Source: Lachnospiraceae bacterium (GTDB taxonomy: Bacteria; Bacillota; Clostridia; Lachnospirales; Lachnospiraceae). Taken from it: DNA of 27,274 nucleotides. The translations under genes were made by a program, and so were the position numbers. Below the pieces are notes generated by a model. The model did no database searches, was not told where the DNA came from, and was given only the letters and a program-made list of their open reading frames with translations. The stretch covers positions 1 to 27,274 of the forward strand of contig DPJQ01000236.1 of assembly GCA_003542935.1 (NCBI GenBank), read 5' to 3'. This document shows positions 15,260 to 22,719 of the stretch, in pieces (position 1 is the stretch's first letter; the number at the start of each line of letters is the position of its first letter).

Positions 15260-16789
15260 ATGAATCAGGAACTGATCCGAATGGATGGGATCTCCAAAAT
15301 CAAGGATGACTATGTGATCCTGGACAACGCGTGGTTAAATGTGCGCGTGGGGGAGACGGTGGGCCTGCTTGGCATGAACAATGCGGGGAAGACTTCTCTG
15401 ATGCGGATACTGACCGGTGCGGCGGGATTGACACAGGGGTGTATCTATTATGATGACAAACCGGTCTCTATCCGCTCGGGGGCGCAGAGCCGGCGTCTGG
15501 GGATCCATTATATTGCGCATCATTCTTCTCTTGTGGAATGTTTTTCCGTGGCCGAAAATTTTCTGATCGTGCCGGCCAGGAAAGATTTCTTTATCGACAG
15601 GAAGGCCGTTTTGTACGAAGCCGCACAGCTTCTGAGGAAATTTGAGCTGGATATCCCGCTGCATTCCAGGGTACGGGATCTGGATGATTATGAGAGGCTC
15701 TCCATTGAGATACTGCGGGCCACGATGCAGAATGCCCGCGCCATCATTGTGGATAACGCGCTCAATCAGCTGTATCTGAATGACCGGGCTATGCACAGGC
15801 TGCTTTCACTGATCGGAAAACTCAACCGGCATGGCATCTCCTTGATTTTAGTGGGTCACCATACATTTCCGCTGGTGGAGATCTGCGACAGAATCTTTAT
15901 TCTGCGCAAGGGTATGACGGTGGGAGAATTTGAACGCAGGGAGTATGACGAGAAAATTCTGACCTCGGTCATGGTGGGGGATAAGCTGGAATCGAAATCT
16001 CCGTTACCGCATGTACAGAAATCCCGCGAGCCGTTTTTCCGGATGTCCGGCGTCGCAGTAAAAAGCGGGTTGCAAAATTTGCATATAACCCTTGGCAAGG
16101 GGGAGATCGCGGGAGTCTGCACTACGTCCGCAGAGATCAAACAGGAGTTTGTCAATCTGTTTTCCGGTACCTGGCGGATCAGCGCGGGCCGAATAGACCT
16201 GGACGGGATATCTTACGGGAGGCAGCAGAAAATAAACCCGGGGAAAGCCGGTATCGGTATCCTCAGCTGCCGCGATAAAGTTTTTCCGACCATGAGCCTG
16301 TATGACAACGTTATGGTGACAGCCCACAAACGTCTGTCTTCAAGACTGGGGAAGATCCGCAAAGGTTCCGCCAACTATATTTTTAATGAGCTGTACGTGA
16401 AATATTTTTACCAGAAAATACCCCTGGGTAAACATTCCCTGTGCGACCACACGAGCACCATCACAGGCGCCATCATCAACATTGCCAGGATCATGGCCTT
16501 CCAACAGACAAAGCTGCTGGTCTGCCTGGATCCGACACGAAACCTGGATCTGGTTTCCTCGCAGATATTGACCGGCCATATCCGGAAGATGGCGGCAGCC
16601 GGTGCGTCGGTACTGGTCATCTCCTCGGATATTTACGAGCTGATCGACATCTGCGACAGGATTTATTTTTTTAATGACGGGGCACTGGTGGGAGGGGCCA
16701 GCCCTCTGGACAGCGGCGCACAGCCCATCGTAGATATGTTTAAAAGTTTCTGTTCCTCATCCCGGCTGGCTGCCTACAGATCCGGATAA
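15260..16789 (+). CDS. Degenerate RbsA-like ABC protein in the regulatory operon
   Basis: A 509-residue protein with the same two-domain layout as the RbsA-type ATPase at 9469-10962 but with key motifs eroded. Domain 1 keeps a Walker A that could hold nucleotide (GMNNAGKTS, residues 38-46) and an H-loop-like GHHTF. Its signature is replaced by LDDYERLSIEI (from Leu141), and the Walker B glutamate is Asn166 (IIVDNALNQL). Domain 2 lacks a Walker A lysine or arginine (GVCTTSAEIKQE), lacks the LSGGNQQ signature (TSTITGAI instead), and reads CLDPTRNLD where RbsA has LDEPTRGID. The frame is intact and ribosome-bound (GGGGGAATAAGG), so it is not a pseudogene by disruption. It has no permease of its own. 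Being co-transcribed with the kinase and regulator, it may bind nucleotide and relay importer state to the kinase; this is a hypothesis. Confidence 0.85.
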   Translation: MNQELIRMDGISKIKDDYVILDNAWLNVRVGETVGLLGMNNAGKTSLMRILTGAAGLTQGCIYYDDKPVSIRSGAQSRRLGIHYIAHHSSLVECFSVAENFLIVPARKDFFIDRKAVLYEAAQLLRKFELDIPLHSRVRDLDDYERLSIEILRATMQNARAIIVDNALNQLYLNDRAMHRLLSLIGKLNRHGISLILVGHHTFPLVEICDRIFILRKGMTVGEFERREYDEKILTSVMVGDKLESKSPLPHVQKSREPFFRMSGVAVKSGLQNLHITLGKGEIAGVCTTSAEIKQEFVNLFSGTWRISAGRIDLDGISYGRQQKINPGKAGIGILSCRDKVFPTMSLYDNVMVTAHKRLSSRLGKIRKGSANYIFNELYVKYFYQKIPLGKHSLCDHTSTITGAIINIARIMAFQQTKLLVCLDPTRNLDLVSSQILTGHIRKMAAAGASVLVISSDIYELIDICDRIYFFNDGALVGGASPLDSGAQPIVDMFKSFCSSSRLAAYRSG

Positions 16790-18285
16790 ACGCCGGAAAG
16801 CTCCCGGTACGCTTTTTCGAATACCGGCATACGCGTCCGGTAAGAGGCGTGGTTTTGGCTGTCCGGTTCCAGGGTGGGATTGTATTGGATCAGGGTTTCG
16901 GCGGCAGCATAATCACGGAATACCCCTACGCCTATGCCGCCGATGACCGCTGCCCCGATGGATGCGGATTCCTCCGGATATCTGGCCACGCGGCATGGTT
17001 TTCCGAGGATATCACACAGAATCGTGCTCCAGATTTTACCCTTGGCGCCTCCTCCGATGATGACAATATCCCCGTTGATTTTTTCGGTTTTCGCAAATTC
17101 GTTTGCGATCTGTGCGATACTGTAGCAGACGCCCTCGGGAACGGCGCGCAGAAGATCTGCCCGTGAAGTGGAGGCCCGGATCCCCAGGAACGCGCCGGAG
17201 GCCAGCAGATTCTTTTCAAAGGAATTGCCGCCGGCCAGAAACGGCAGGAAAAGTACACCGTGGGATCCCGCGGGGGCATGGCTGATTTGTTCATTGATCA
17301 GCGTATACAGGCTTTGGCCATTGGCCGAAGCCTGTTCGTGTTCTGCGGTACAGATTACGTCTGACATCCATTTATAGGCAAGGCCCGCGGTGTTCAGAGT
17401 CATCTCATTTACATACAGGCCGGGAGCGGCGTGGAGGACAGAGTAAAATCTGTCATAATCCGGATGCTGATGGTCCGAGGTGATCGCGCACCAGCCGGAT
17501 GACCCTATGCTTACATGTATATTCCCTGGCCGGGAGCAGCCCGCGCCCACGGCTGAGGCCGCCACGTCTCCCGCGCCGATTACCACGGGCGTGCCCTCCA
17601 GCAGGCCGGTTTCTGCGGCGGCAGAGGCGTTTACTTTTCCGATGCAGGCGGACGGAGGTACGGGTTCCGGCATGAGATCCGCAGATATGCCGAGCATCTG
17701 AAAGCTCTCATCGTTCCAGCGGGTATTTTTTCTGTCCAGCATATAGGTCGCGGAGGCATCGGTGTAGTCCGTTACGATCCGGCCGGTCATCCGGTAGGCG
17801 ATATAATCTTTGGCCTGGATGATTTTGTCGGTCTGTCTCAGCGTATCCGGTTCGTTTCGTTTCAGCCAGAGGAGCCGTTCCGCCAGGCCGAAACCGCTGG
17901 GCATACGCCCCAGGGTCTCCAGGGTCTTTTTGGCGTCCAGCTGTTGCTGCAGTTCGTGTACCTCCCGGACGCTTCTGGTATCGCACCACACGATATGAGG
18001 CCGTACGCATCTGCCGTCCTTTCCCAGAAAACAGGCGCCGCTCATCTGGCCGCTGAAACTCACGGACAGGATCCCGGCGGGGTTTATATCCTGTAAGAGT
18101 TCCCGGCATCCCCGGGTCACGGCCCGCCACCAGTCGGCCGGGTCTTCTTCTGCCCGGGCGGTACCGTGGGAATAATGTACTTCGTAGGAATGTGTCGTGC
18201 TTTTCGCCAGGGTTCCGTCCGGGTTGTACAGGGCGGCTTTGGTTCCCGATGTGCCGATGTCAAAAACCAGAAGATATTCGCTCAT
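16774..18285 (-). CDS. FGGY family carbohydrate kinase
   Basis: A 503-residue kinase, the normal size for xylulokinase-like FGGY enzymes. N-terminal phosphate-binding motif FDIGTSGTKAALYNPDG, then SVSFSGQMSGACFLG and HIVWCDTRS. The catalytic-base motif is GAGDVAASAVGAG, and the ATP-site motif is IVIIGGGAKGKIWSTILCDI. It transfers phosphate from ATP to a sugar or polyol in the cytosol; the closest known types are xylulose kinases, but the substrate cannot be fixed from sequence. Start ATG has AGGAGG upstream. It is transcribed from its own promoter at 18326-18354, divergent from the catabolic operon. Its last 16 bp overlap convergently with the end of the pseudo-ATPase gene. Confidence 0.92.
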   Translation of the reverse strand: MSEYLLVFDIGTSGTKAALYNPDGTLAKSTTHSYEVHYSHGTARAEEDPADWWRAVTRGCRELLQDINPAGILSVSFSGQMSGACFLGKDGRCVRPHIVWCDTRSVREVHELQQQLDAKKTLETLGRMPSGFGLAERLLWLKRNEPDTLRQTDKIIQAKDYIAYRMTGRIVTDYTDASATYMLDRKNTRWNDESFQMLGISADLMPEPVPPSACIGKVNASAAAETGLLEGTPVVIGAGDVAASAVGAGCSRPGNIHVSIGSSGWCAITSDHQHPDYDRFYSVLHAAPGLYVNEMTLNTAGLAYKWMSDVICTAEHEQASANGQSLYTLINEQISHAPAGSHGVLFLPFLAGGNSFEKNLLASGAFLGIRASTSRADLLRAVPEGVCYSIAQIANEFAKTEKINGDIVIIGGGAKGKIWSTILCDILGKPCRVARYPEESASIGAAVIGGIGVGVFRDYAAAETLIQYNPTLEPDSQNHASYRTRMPVFEKAYRELSGVYPDL

Positions 18286-18325
18286 AGTTGTTCCTCCTAT
18301 TCATAGCATCACATCTGTTTGGCTT

Positions 18326-18354
18326 AGTATATCCGCAAAGAAATGACCAGGCAA
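18326..18354 (-). promoter_or_regulatory. Promoter of the FGGY kinase gene
   Basis: On the minus strand, -35 TTGCCT and -10 TATACT are 17 bp apart, about 40 bp upstream of the start codon. Confidence 0.65.
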
Positions 18355-18378
18355 ACAAAAAAATCCCTTTTTCCTATT

Positions 18379-18473
18379 CTCATAAATATAGTAGCCGAAA
18401 CATAAAAAAATCTTCCCTGGCTTTTTCGACGTCCGGTCTAAAATCTAAACAATCTTCCCACGATATTTATGAG
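18379..18473. promoter_or_regulatory. Inverted and direct repeats between kinase and catabolic operon
   Basis: CTCATAAATAT (18379-18389) is mirrored exactly by ATATTTATGAG (18463-18473). Between them AATCTTCCC occurs twice, at 18409-18417 and 18451-18459. The set lies upstream of both divergent promoters, so it may be the binding region of a shared activator. No protein has been assigned. Confidence 0.4.
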
Positions 18474-18487
18474 TTCCTGTTTTGCCC

Positions 18488-18547
18488 TCGACAGGCCGAA
18501 AAAATGTGCTGTAGAATAGCGTCGCAGGCAGATACCGTATAGCCTGC
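18488..18547 (+). promoter_or_regulatory. Promoter and leader hairpin of the catabolic operon
   Basis: A weak -35 (TCGACA, 18488-18493) and -10 (TAGAAT, 18512-18517) are 18 bp apart, suggesting an activator is needed. The predicted transcript start falls at the base of GCAGGC (18524-18529), which pairs with GCCTGC (18542-18547), so the mRNA may begin with a protective 5' stem. Confidence 0.4.
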
Positions 18548-18573
18548 AAAAAGATTCGGAGGGAAGATGAAAC

Positions 18574-19605
18574 ATGACCGGTAAAGAAAGATTTTTAGCA
18601 GTACTGAACGGAGAGCAGCCGGACAGGGTTCCCACGGGGGAACTGGATATCAATCCCAGGGTGATTCATGCGCTGACGGGAACGGATGATATTTTTGTGC
18701 TGGCAGAGCAGATCGGCCTGGACGGGATATTTGTCTGGCCGGACAGGCGAAAAACCTATCTGGATGCGGATCATTTCGTGGATGATTTCGGGAGCGTGCG
18801 CGTGGACACCCACATACCGGGTGATTATCCGGTGCCGGTAAAATATCCGATCGAGGAACCGGAGGATCTTGCCCATTATAAAATGCCGTCCGCCAGTGAC
18901 GGGCGGATCTGGGCGGGCGTACAGAAGGCGCTGGACCGCGTGGGGAAAGAGCTGTGTGTGGTGGCCCGTATCCGTGACGTCATATCTTTTCCGCGGGATG
19001 TCCTGGGATATGAAAATTTCCTGATCAGCTTTATCACGGAGCCGGAGATGCTCTCGGAGTTGATGGATATGAGTGTGGAGTACAGCACGGAACACGCCAG
19101 AAACCTGCGCAGCCTGGGTGTCGATGTGGTCTGCATGTGCGATGACATTGCCAATGCCCCGGGGCCGCTGATGGGAGCGGAGAAATACCATGAGCAGGTA
19201 TTCCCGCATTTTAAAAAACTGATTTCCAACTGCCATGATCTGGGCCTGAAAGTCATCAAACACAGCGACGGAAATCTGATGTCCATTATGGATGACCTGA
19301 TCGATTCGGGAATTGACTGTCTGGATCCGATCGATCCCATGGGAAATATGGATATGGCCCATATCAAAAAAGTATATGGGGATGAAATCGCCATGATGGG
19401 CAATGTGGACTGTGTGAAGACCCTGGTTGACGGTACACCCAAGGAAGTGGAGGAGGAAGTGAAATCCTGCCTGCGCGCGGGCGCGGCTGGCGGCGGGCTG
19501 ATCCTGGCCAGCAGCAACAGTATCCATGCCGGAGTGAAACCGGAAAATTATCTGCATATGGTGCGCTGTGTTGAAAAGTATGGCCATTATCCGATTGATT
19601 TATAG
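18574..19605 (+). CDS. URO-D/MtaA superfamily protein, first copy (HxD variant)
   Basis: A 343-residue protein of the uroporphyrinogen decarboxylase superfamily (MTGKERFLAVLNGEQPDRVP is a typical start). This superfamily includes heme-pathway HemE and zinc methyltransferases acting on corrinoid proteins. The usual zinc motif His-X-Cys-Gly is here HSDGN (His230, Asp232), so one metal ligand is changed. GNVDCVKTLVDGTPKEVEEE later fits the superfamily C-terminus. Start ATG 18574 has GGAGGG 10 nt upstream. It is the first gene of a four-gene operon with an SDR, an aldolase and a second URO-D protein. No corrinoid protein gene is nearby, so methyl transfer is uncertain. Role in sugar catabolism is unknown. 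Confidence 0.87.
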   Translation: MTGKERFLAVLNGEQPDRVPTGELDINPRVIHALTGTDDIFVLAEQIGLDGIFVWPDRRKTYLDADHFVDDFGSVRVDTHIPGDYPVPVKYPIEEPEDLAHYKMPSASDGRIWAGVQKALDRVGKELCVVARIRDVISFPRDVLGYENFLISFITEPEMLSELMDMSVEYSTEHARNLRSLGVDVVCMCDDIANAPGPLMGAEKYHEQVFPHFKKLISNCHDLGLKVIKHSDGNLMSIMDDLIDSGIDCLDPIDPMGNMDMAHIKKVYGDEIAMMGNVDCVKTLVDGTPKEVEEEVKSCLRAGAAGGGLILASSNSIHAGVKPENYLHMVRCVEKYGHYPIDL

Positions 19606-19637
19606 CAGGTTTTATCATTGCATGGGAGGAAATGATT

Positions 19638-20426
19638 ATGAGTTTGGATATGAGACAACTGGAAGGAAAATTGTGTGTGGTTACGGGGGCTGCCAGAAGT
19701 GTCGGTTTTGATATTGCCAAAAGATATGCAGAAAACGGCGCCGTGGTGGTAATGCTGGATATAAACCCGCAGGTCGCAGACGCTGCGCAGGAGCTGTGCC
19801 GGTCCGGCGGCCATGCGGAGGGCTGCCTGCTGGACGTCACGGACGGTCAGGCCGTGGCCCGGCGCTTTCAGACTATCATACAGGAACATGGCCCTGTCTA
19901 TGCACTGGTGAATGCCGCCGGCATCATGGAAATATCTCCTTTTGAGGAGACGACGGACGAGATATGGAAACGCGTATGGGAGATCAATGTGATGGGAACC
20001 GTTCACTGTATTCGGGGAGCCATCGGCAGTATGCGAAAGCAGTGCCGTGGAAAGATCATCAATTTCGCCAGCAAAGCGGGCAAAACCGGTTCCAAACTGA
20101 TGTCGGTCTACGGCGCTTCCAAAGGAGCCGTTATCACTCTGACCCAGGCGCTTGCCCAGGAGTATGCCCGGTACAGGCTCAATATCAACTGTCTGTGCCC
20201 GGATATCATTGATGACAGCGGCGTATGGGCGCAGGCCAATAAAATGTATTCCGAGAATCTTCACATGTCCCCGGAAGAAGTAAAGGAGCTTTACGAGAGC
20301 AAAGTGCCCCTGGGCCGCTTTGCAACCAAAGAGGACATCACCGATATGGTCTGTTTCTATACGGTCTCCGGGGAGGACTGCACAGGACAATCCATCAATA
20401 TCACCGGCGGAAGATTTATGCACTGA
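19638..20426 (+). CDS. Short-chain dehydrogenase/reductase (SDR)
   Basis: A 262-residue classical SDR that oxidises or reduces an alcohol or ketone with NAD(P)(H). Cofactor motif TGAARSVG (Thr16-Gly23), DVTD, and NAAG are present. The catalytic set Ser145, Tyr158 and Lys162 has the expected spacing. MLDIN at the end of strand 2 contains an Asp that favours NAD. The start at 19638 is preferred over ATG 19632 because GGGAGGA sits at the right distance from 19638. C-terminal SINITGGRFMH is typical of sugar and polyol SDRs. It follows the first URO-D gene by 32 bp and precedes the aldolase, so it probably makes or uses the keto-sugar (phosphate) for cleavage. Substrate unknown. Confidence 0.92.
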   Translation: MSLDMRQLEGKLCVVTGAARSVGFDIAKRYAENGAVVVMLDINPQVADAAQELCRSGGHAEGCLLDVTDGQAVARRFQTIIQEHGPVYALVNAAGIMEISPFEETTDEIWKRVWEINVMGTVHCIRGAIGSMRKQCRGKIINFASKAGKTGSKLMSVYGASKGAVITLTQALAQEYARYRLNINCLCPDIIDDSGVWAQANKMYSENLHMSPEEVKELYESKVPLGRFATKEDITDMVCFYTVSGEDCTGQSINITGGRFMH

Positions 20427-20443
20427 TGAAAGGAGAGAGAACT

Positions 20444-21160
20444 ATGGTTGGCCTGAAAGAACATGGCTATGACCCGGCCTACGCACAGTATTGCGACCAT
20501 ACGGTCCTGCGGGCGTACACGAAACGGGAGACGGTAATAGAATTCTGTGAGGAGGCGAAAAAATACGGAGCCGCATCGGTATGTGTCAACCCCTGCAACG
20601 TCAGGCTGGTACATGACTGTCTGGCGGGAACCGGCGTAAAGACTTCCACCGTCGTCGGTTTTCCCCTGGGGGCAAATAAGACAGAAATCAAGGCTGCAGA
20701 AACCGCTGCGGCTATAGCCGACGGCGCGGACGAGATCGATATGGTGATCAATATCGGCGCAGTAAAAAGCGGGGACTGGGATTATGTACAAAGGGATATC
20801 GCCGCGGTCGTCAAAGCAGCCGACAAAAAAGCGCTGGTCAAAGTCATTATTGAAACCTGCTATCTGACCCGGGACGAGAAAATCCGGGTGACGGAGACGG
20901 CTATCCGGGCGGGAGCCGATTTTATCAAGACCTCCACCGGCATGGGAACGGACGGCGCCACGGCGGAAGATGTCCGGCTCCTTACCGGGATAGCCGCCGG
21001 ACGGGCCAGGGTAAAGGCATCCGGGAATGTGGCCTGCCGCAAAGAGGCCTACGAGATGATTATGGCCGGGGCCGACCGCCTGGGGATCAGCAGGCTTTTA
21101 CAGATCGTAAACGATGATACATCCCTGTCATCCGCAGCCACAAAAAACAAACCATTGTGA
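20444..21160 (+). CDS. deoC: DeoC-like deoxyribose-phosphate aldolase family protein
   Basis: A 238-residue class I aldolase of the DeoC family. The reference enzyme cleaves 2-deoxyribose 5-phosphate to glyceraldehyde 3-phosphate and acetaldehyde. Motifs: YCDHTVLRAYT, ASVCVNPCNV, VVGFPLGANKTEIKAAE, DEIDMVINIGA with the catalytic Asp, and the Schiff-base Lys162 in FIKTSTGM; VKASGN holds the second conserved lysine. The phosphate pocket differs from textbook DeoC: GGVRT becomes GNVAC, and the late GxSS becomes GISR. Its substrate may therefore not be plain deoxyribose phosphate. Start at ATG 20444 has AAAGGAGAG; an ATG at 20426 overlaps the SDR stop but lacks a ribosome site. No nucleoside phosphorylase or deoB accompanies it, supporting a role in the sugar pathway of this locus. 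Confidence 0.88.
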   Translation: MVGLKEHGYDPAYAQYCDHTVLRAYTKRETVIEFCEEAKKYGAASVCVNPCNVRLVHDCLAGTGVKTSTVVGFPLGANKTEIKAAETAAAIADGADEIDMVINIGAVKSGDWDYVQRDIAAVVKAADKKALVKVIIETCYLTRDEKIRVTETAIRAGADFIKTSTGMGTDGATAEDVRLLTGIAAGRARVKASGNVACRKEAYEMIMAGADRLGISRLLQIVNDDTSLSSAATKNKPL

Positions 21161-21193
21161 TATATTTTCAAGACAGAAAGGCAGGGGCAAAAG

Positions 21194-22219
21194 ATGCCGT
21201 GGGAACAAAAAATATCGAGAAGACAGTGCACCATGGAGGCCGTCAGGCACAGGCAGACTCCGTATATTCCCCACAACATAGATCTGGTGGATGACTATAA
21301 GGAACTGGTGAGAAAAGAGCTGCATATCAGTCCGGAACTGGTGGAAGAATACATGGGCAACCATATACAAAAATGTGAGCTGTTTGACGGGAAGTATGTG
21401 AGTCCGGGCATTTACCGGGATGAGTACGGGGTGATCTGGGACAGGACGGGACTGGATACGGATGTGGGTATCATACAGAACACCGTTTTACCGGAACCTG
21501 ATTTGTCGGGATTTTATTTTCCCCCCATAGATGAAGAGAAAATACGGAAAAAATGTGAAACGGCGCTAAGTGACGGAAAAGACCGCTTTAAATTTGCGAA
21601 ATTGGGGGCAATGCTGTTTGAGCGGGCATGGAGTCTGACGGGATTTGAAAATTTTCTGATGTATCTCGTGGCGGAAGAAGCGTTTGCGGAAGCATTGATC
21701 GAGGGGATCGCTGAACGCAATGCAAAGATTTTGGATATTGCGCTGGAATACGATTTTGACGGCGTGTATTTCGGGGACGATTACGGGCAGCAGCTGGGCC
21801 TTCTGATGAGTCCCGCCGTCTGGCGGCGGCTGATTAAGCCCAGGCTGGGGAAACTGTTTGAAAAGATAAAAGCCCGGGGGAAATATATAGCGCTGCACAG
21901 CTGCGGGAATATTTCCGCCATCCTGCCGGATCTGTGTGAGATCGGCCTTGATATCTATCAAACGGTGCAGCCCGAGATCTATGACCTGAGCCGCCTGAAA
22001 CAGGAGTACGGAAAAGATCTGGTTTTCTACGGTACAATCAGTGTACAGAGCGACCTGCCGTTTAAAAAGCCGGACGAGATTAAAGAGATCATCCGGAGGA
22101 CAGAGGAGATTATGGGGAAAGACGGAGGATTTATCGCCGCGCCGACACACAGGGTCCGGGCGGATACGCCCCTTGAGAATTTTGTGGCGATGGTGGAAGC
22201 ATTTCACGAGGGCGGGTAA
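21194..22219 (+). CDS. URO-D/MtaA superfamily protein, second copy (HxC zinc motif)
   Basis: A 341-residue member of the same superfamily as the protein at 18574-19605, but only distantly similar to it. It retains the zinc motif HSCGN (His235, Cys237), as in corrinoid:coenzyme M methyltransferases and related demethylation proteins. GDDYGQQLGLLMSPAVWRRL is the usual central block, and YGTISVQSDLPFKKPDEIKE corresponds to the common GGIDVQ..LPFGTPEE block. AGGCAGGGG precedes the start. It is the last gene of the operon, 33 bp after the aldolase, and is followed by a strong terminator. A methyl- or carboxyl-group reaction on the substrate is possible, but no partner corrinoid gene is in the window, so function stays open. 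Confidence 0.87.
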   Translation: MPWEQKISRRQCTMEAVRHRQTPYIPHNIDLVDDYKELVRKELHISPELVEEYMGNHIQKCELFDGKYVSPGIYRDEYGVIWDRTGLDTDVGIIQNTVLPEPDLSGFYFPPIDEEKIRKKCETALSDGKDRFKFAKLGAMLFERAWSLTGFENFLMYLVAEEAFAEALIEGIAERNAKILDIALEYDFDGVYFGDDYGQQLGLLMSPAVWRRLIKPRLGKLFEKIKARGKYIALHSCGNISAILPDLCEIGLDIYQTVQPEIYDLSRLKQEYGKDLVFYGTISVQSDLPFKKPDEIKEIIRRTEEIMGKDGGFIAAPTHRVRADTPLENFVAMVEAFHEGG

Positions 22220-22225
22220 ATACGG

Positions 22226-22278
22226 ATTGCAAAAAGAAGAGACCCGGTGGGGAGAGCCGGGTCTCTTCTTTTTGCAAT
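22226..22278. terminator. Long bidirectional terminator after the catabolic operon
   Basis: A perfect 22-bp stem (22226-22247 with 22257-22278) and a 9-nt loop. The stem has a GC-rich top (GACCCGG/CCGGGTC) and an A5/T5 tract, giving a U-run on both strands. It lies 7 bp after the last stop codon. Confidence 0.9.
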
Positions 22279-22337
22279 ATTTTGGAGGCGGAAAGCTGAT
22301 TTATGTGAGGCGCACCGTGTTACACGGGGAAAACAGT

Positions 22338-22413
22338 ATTTAGAAAAAAATCTAAATAGATATTGCGGAACAGATCATTTTGTGCTATTATCTATTTAGA
22401 AATATTTCTAAAT
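22338..22413 (+). promoter_or_regulatory. sdpRI promoter bracketed by two identical operators
   Basis: Two copies of ATTTAGA-N6-TCTAAAT lie at 22338-22357 and 22394-22413; the second is a perfect 20-bp palindrome. Between them a promoter is readable: -35 TTGCGG (22363-22368), 17-bp spacer, -10 TATTAT (22386-22391). One operator is just upstream of the -35 and the other covers the expected transcript start. This is what tight autorepression by the ArsR-type repressor encoded next would need. Confidence 0.8.
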
Positions 22414-22434
22414 AACCACAAAGGAAGTGATGCC

Positions 22435-22719
22435 ATGAGTTTCGCCCATACCTTCAAGGCCCTGTCAGATCCGGTGCGGCGGGAGATCCTTGTGCTGTTG
22501 AAGCGGGGACGCCTCTCCGCCGGGGAGATCGGCAGCCATTTTGATATGACGGGAGCGACCATATCCTATCATCTGAATGTGCTGAAGAAGGCTGATCTGG
22601 TGTTTGAGACAAAATATAAAAATTATGTCTATTACGAACTGAACGTGTCCGTGGTGGAGGAGATCATGATGTGGCTGTCGGAATTAAAAGGAGGTACAGA
22701 AAATGTTGAAAGAAAATAA
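22435..22719 (+). CDS. sdpR: SdpR-type ArsR autorepressor
   Basis: A 94-residue winged helix-turn-helix repressor: FKALSDPVRREILVLLKRG, then LSAGEIGSHFDMTGATISYH and LNVLKKADLV. No metal-binding cysteine motif of metal-sensing ArsR proteins is present, as in SdpR. The start ATG 22435 has AAAGGAAG upstream; an earlier in-frame ATG at 22363 coincides with the promoter and is rejected. Its last 17 bp overlap the sdpI start, so the two are translationally coupled. In Bacillus subtilis SdpR is sequestered by membrane SdpI when toxin SdpC is present; the same logic is inferred here, though no toxin gene is visible. It likely binds the two palindromes upstream. Confidence 0.88.
   Translation: MSFAHTFKALSDPVRREILVLLKRGRLSAGEIGSHFDMTGATISYHLNVLKKADLVFETKYKNYVYYELNVSVVEEIMMWLSELKGGTENVERK

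Noticed and set aside
16774..16789. Overlap of pseudo-ATPase and FGGY kinase ends as a sign of truncation
   Set aside because: Both proteins end at normal family lengths; a short convergent overlap is ordinary.
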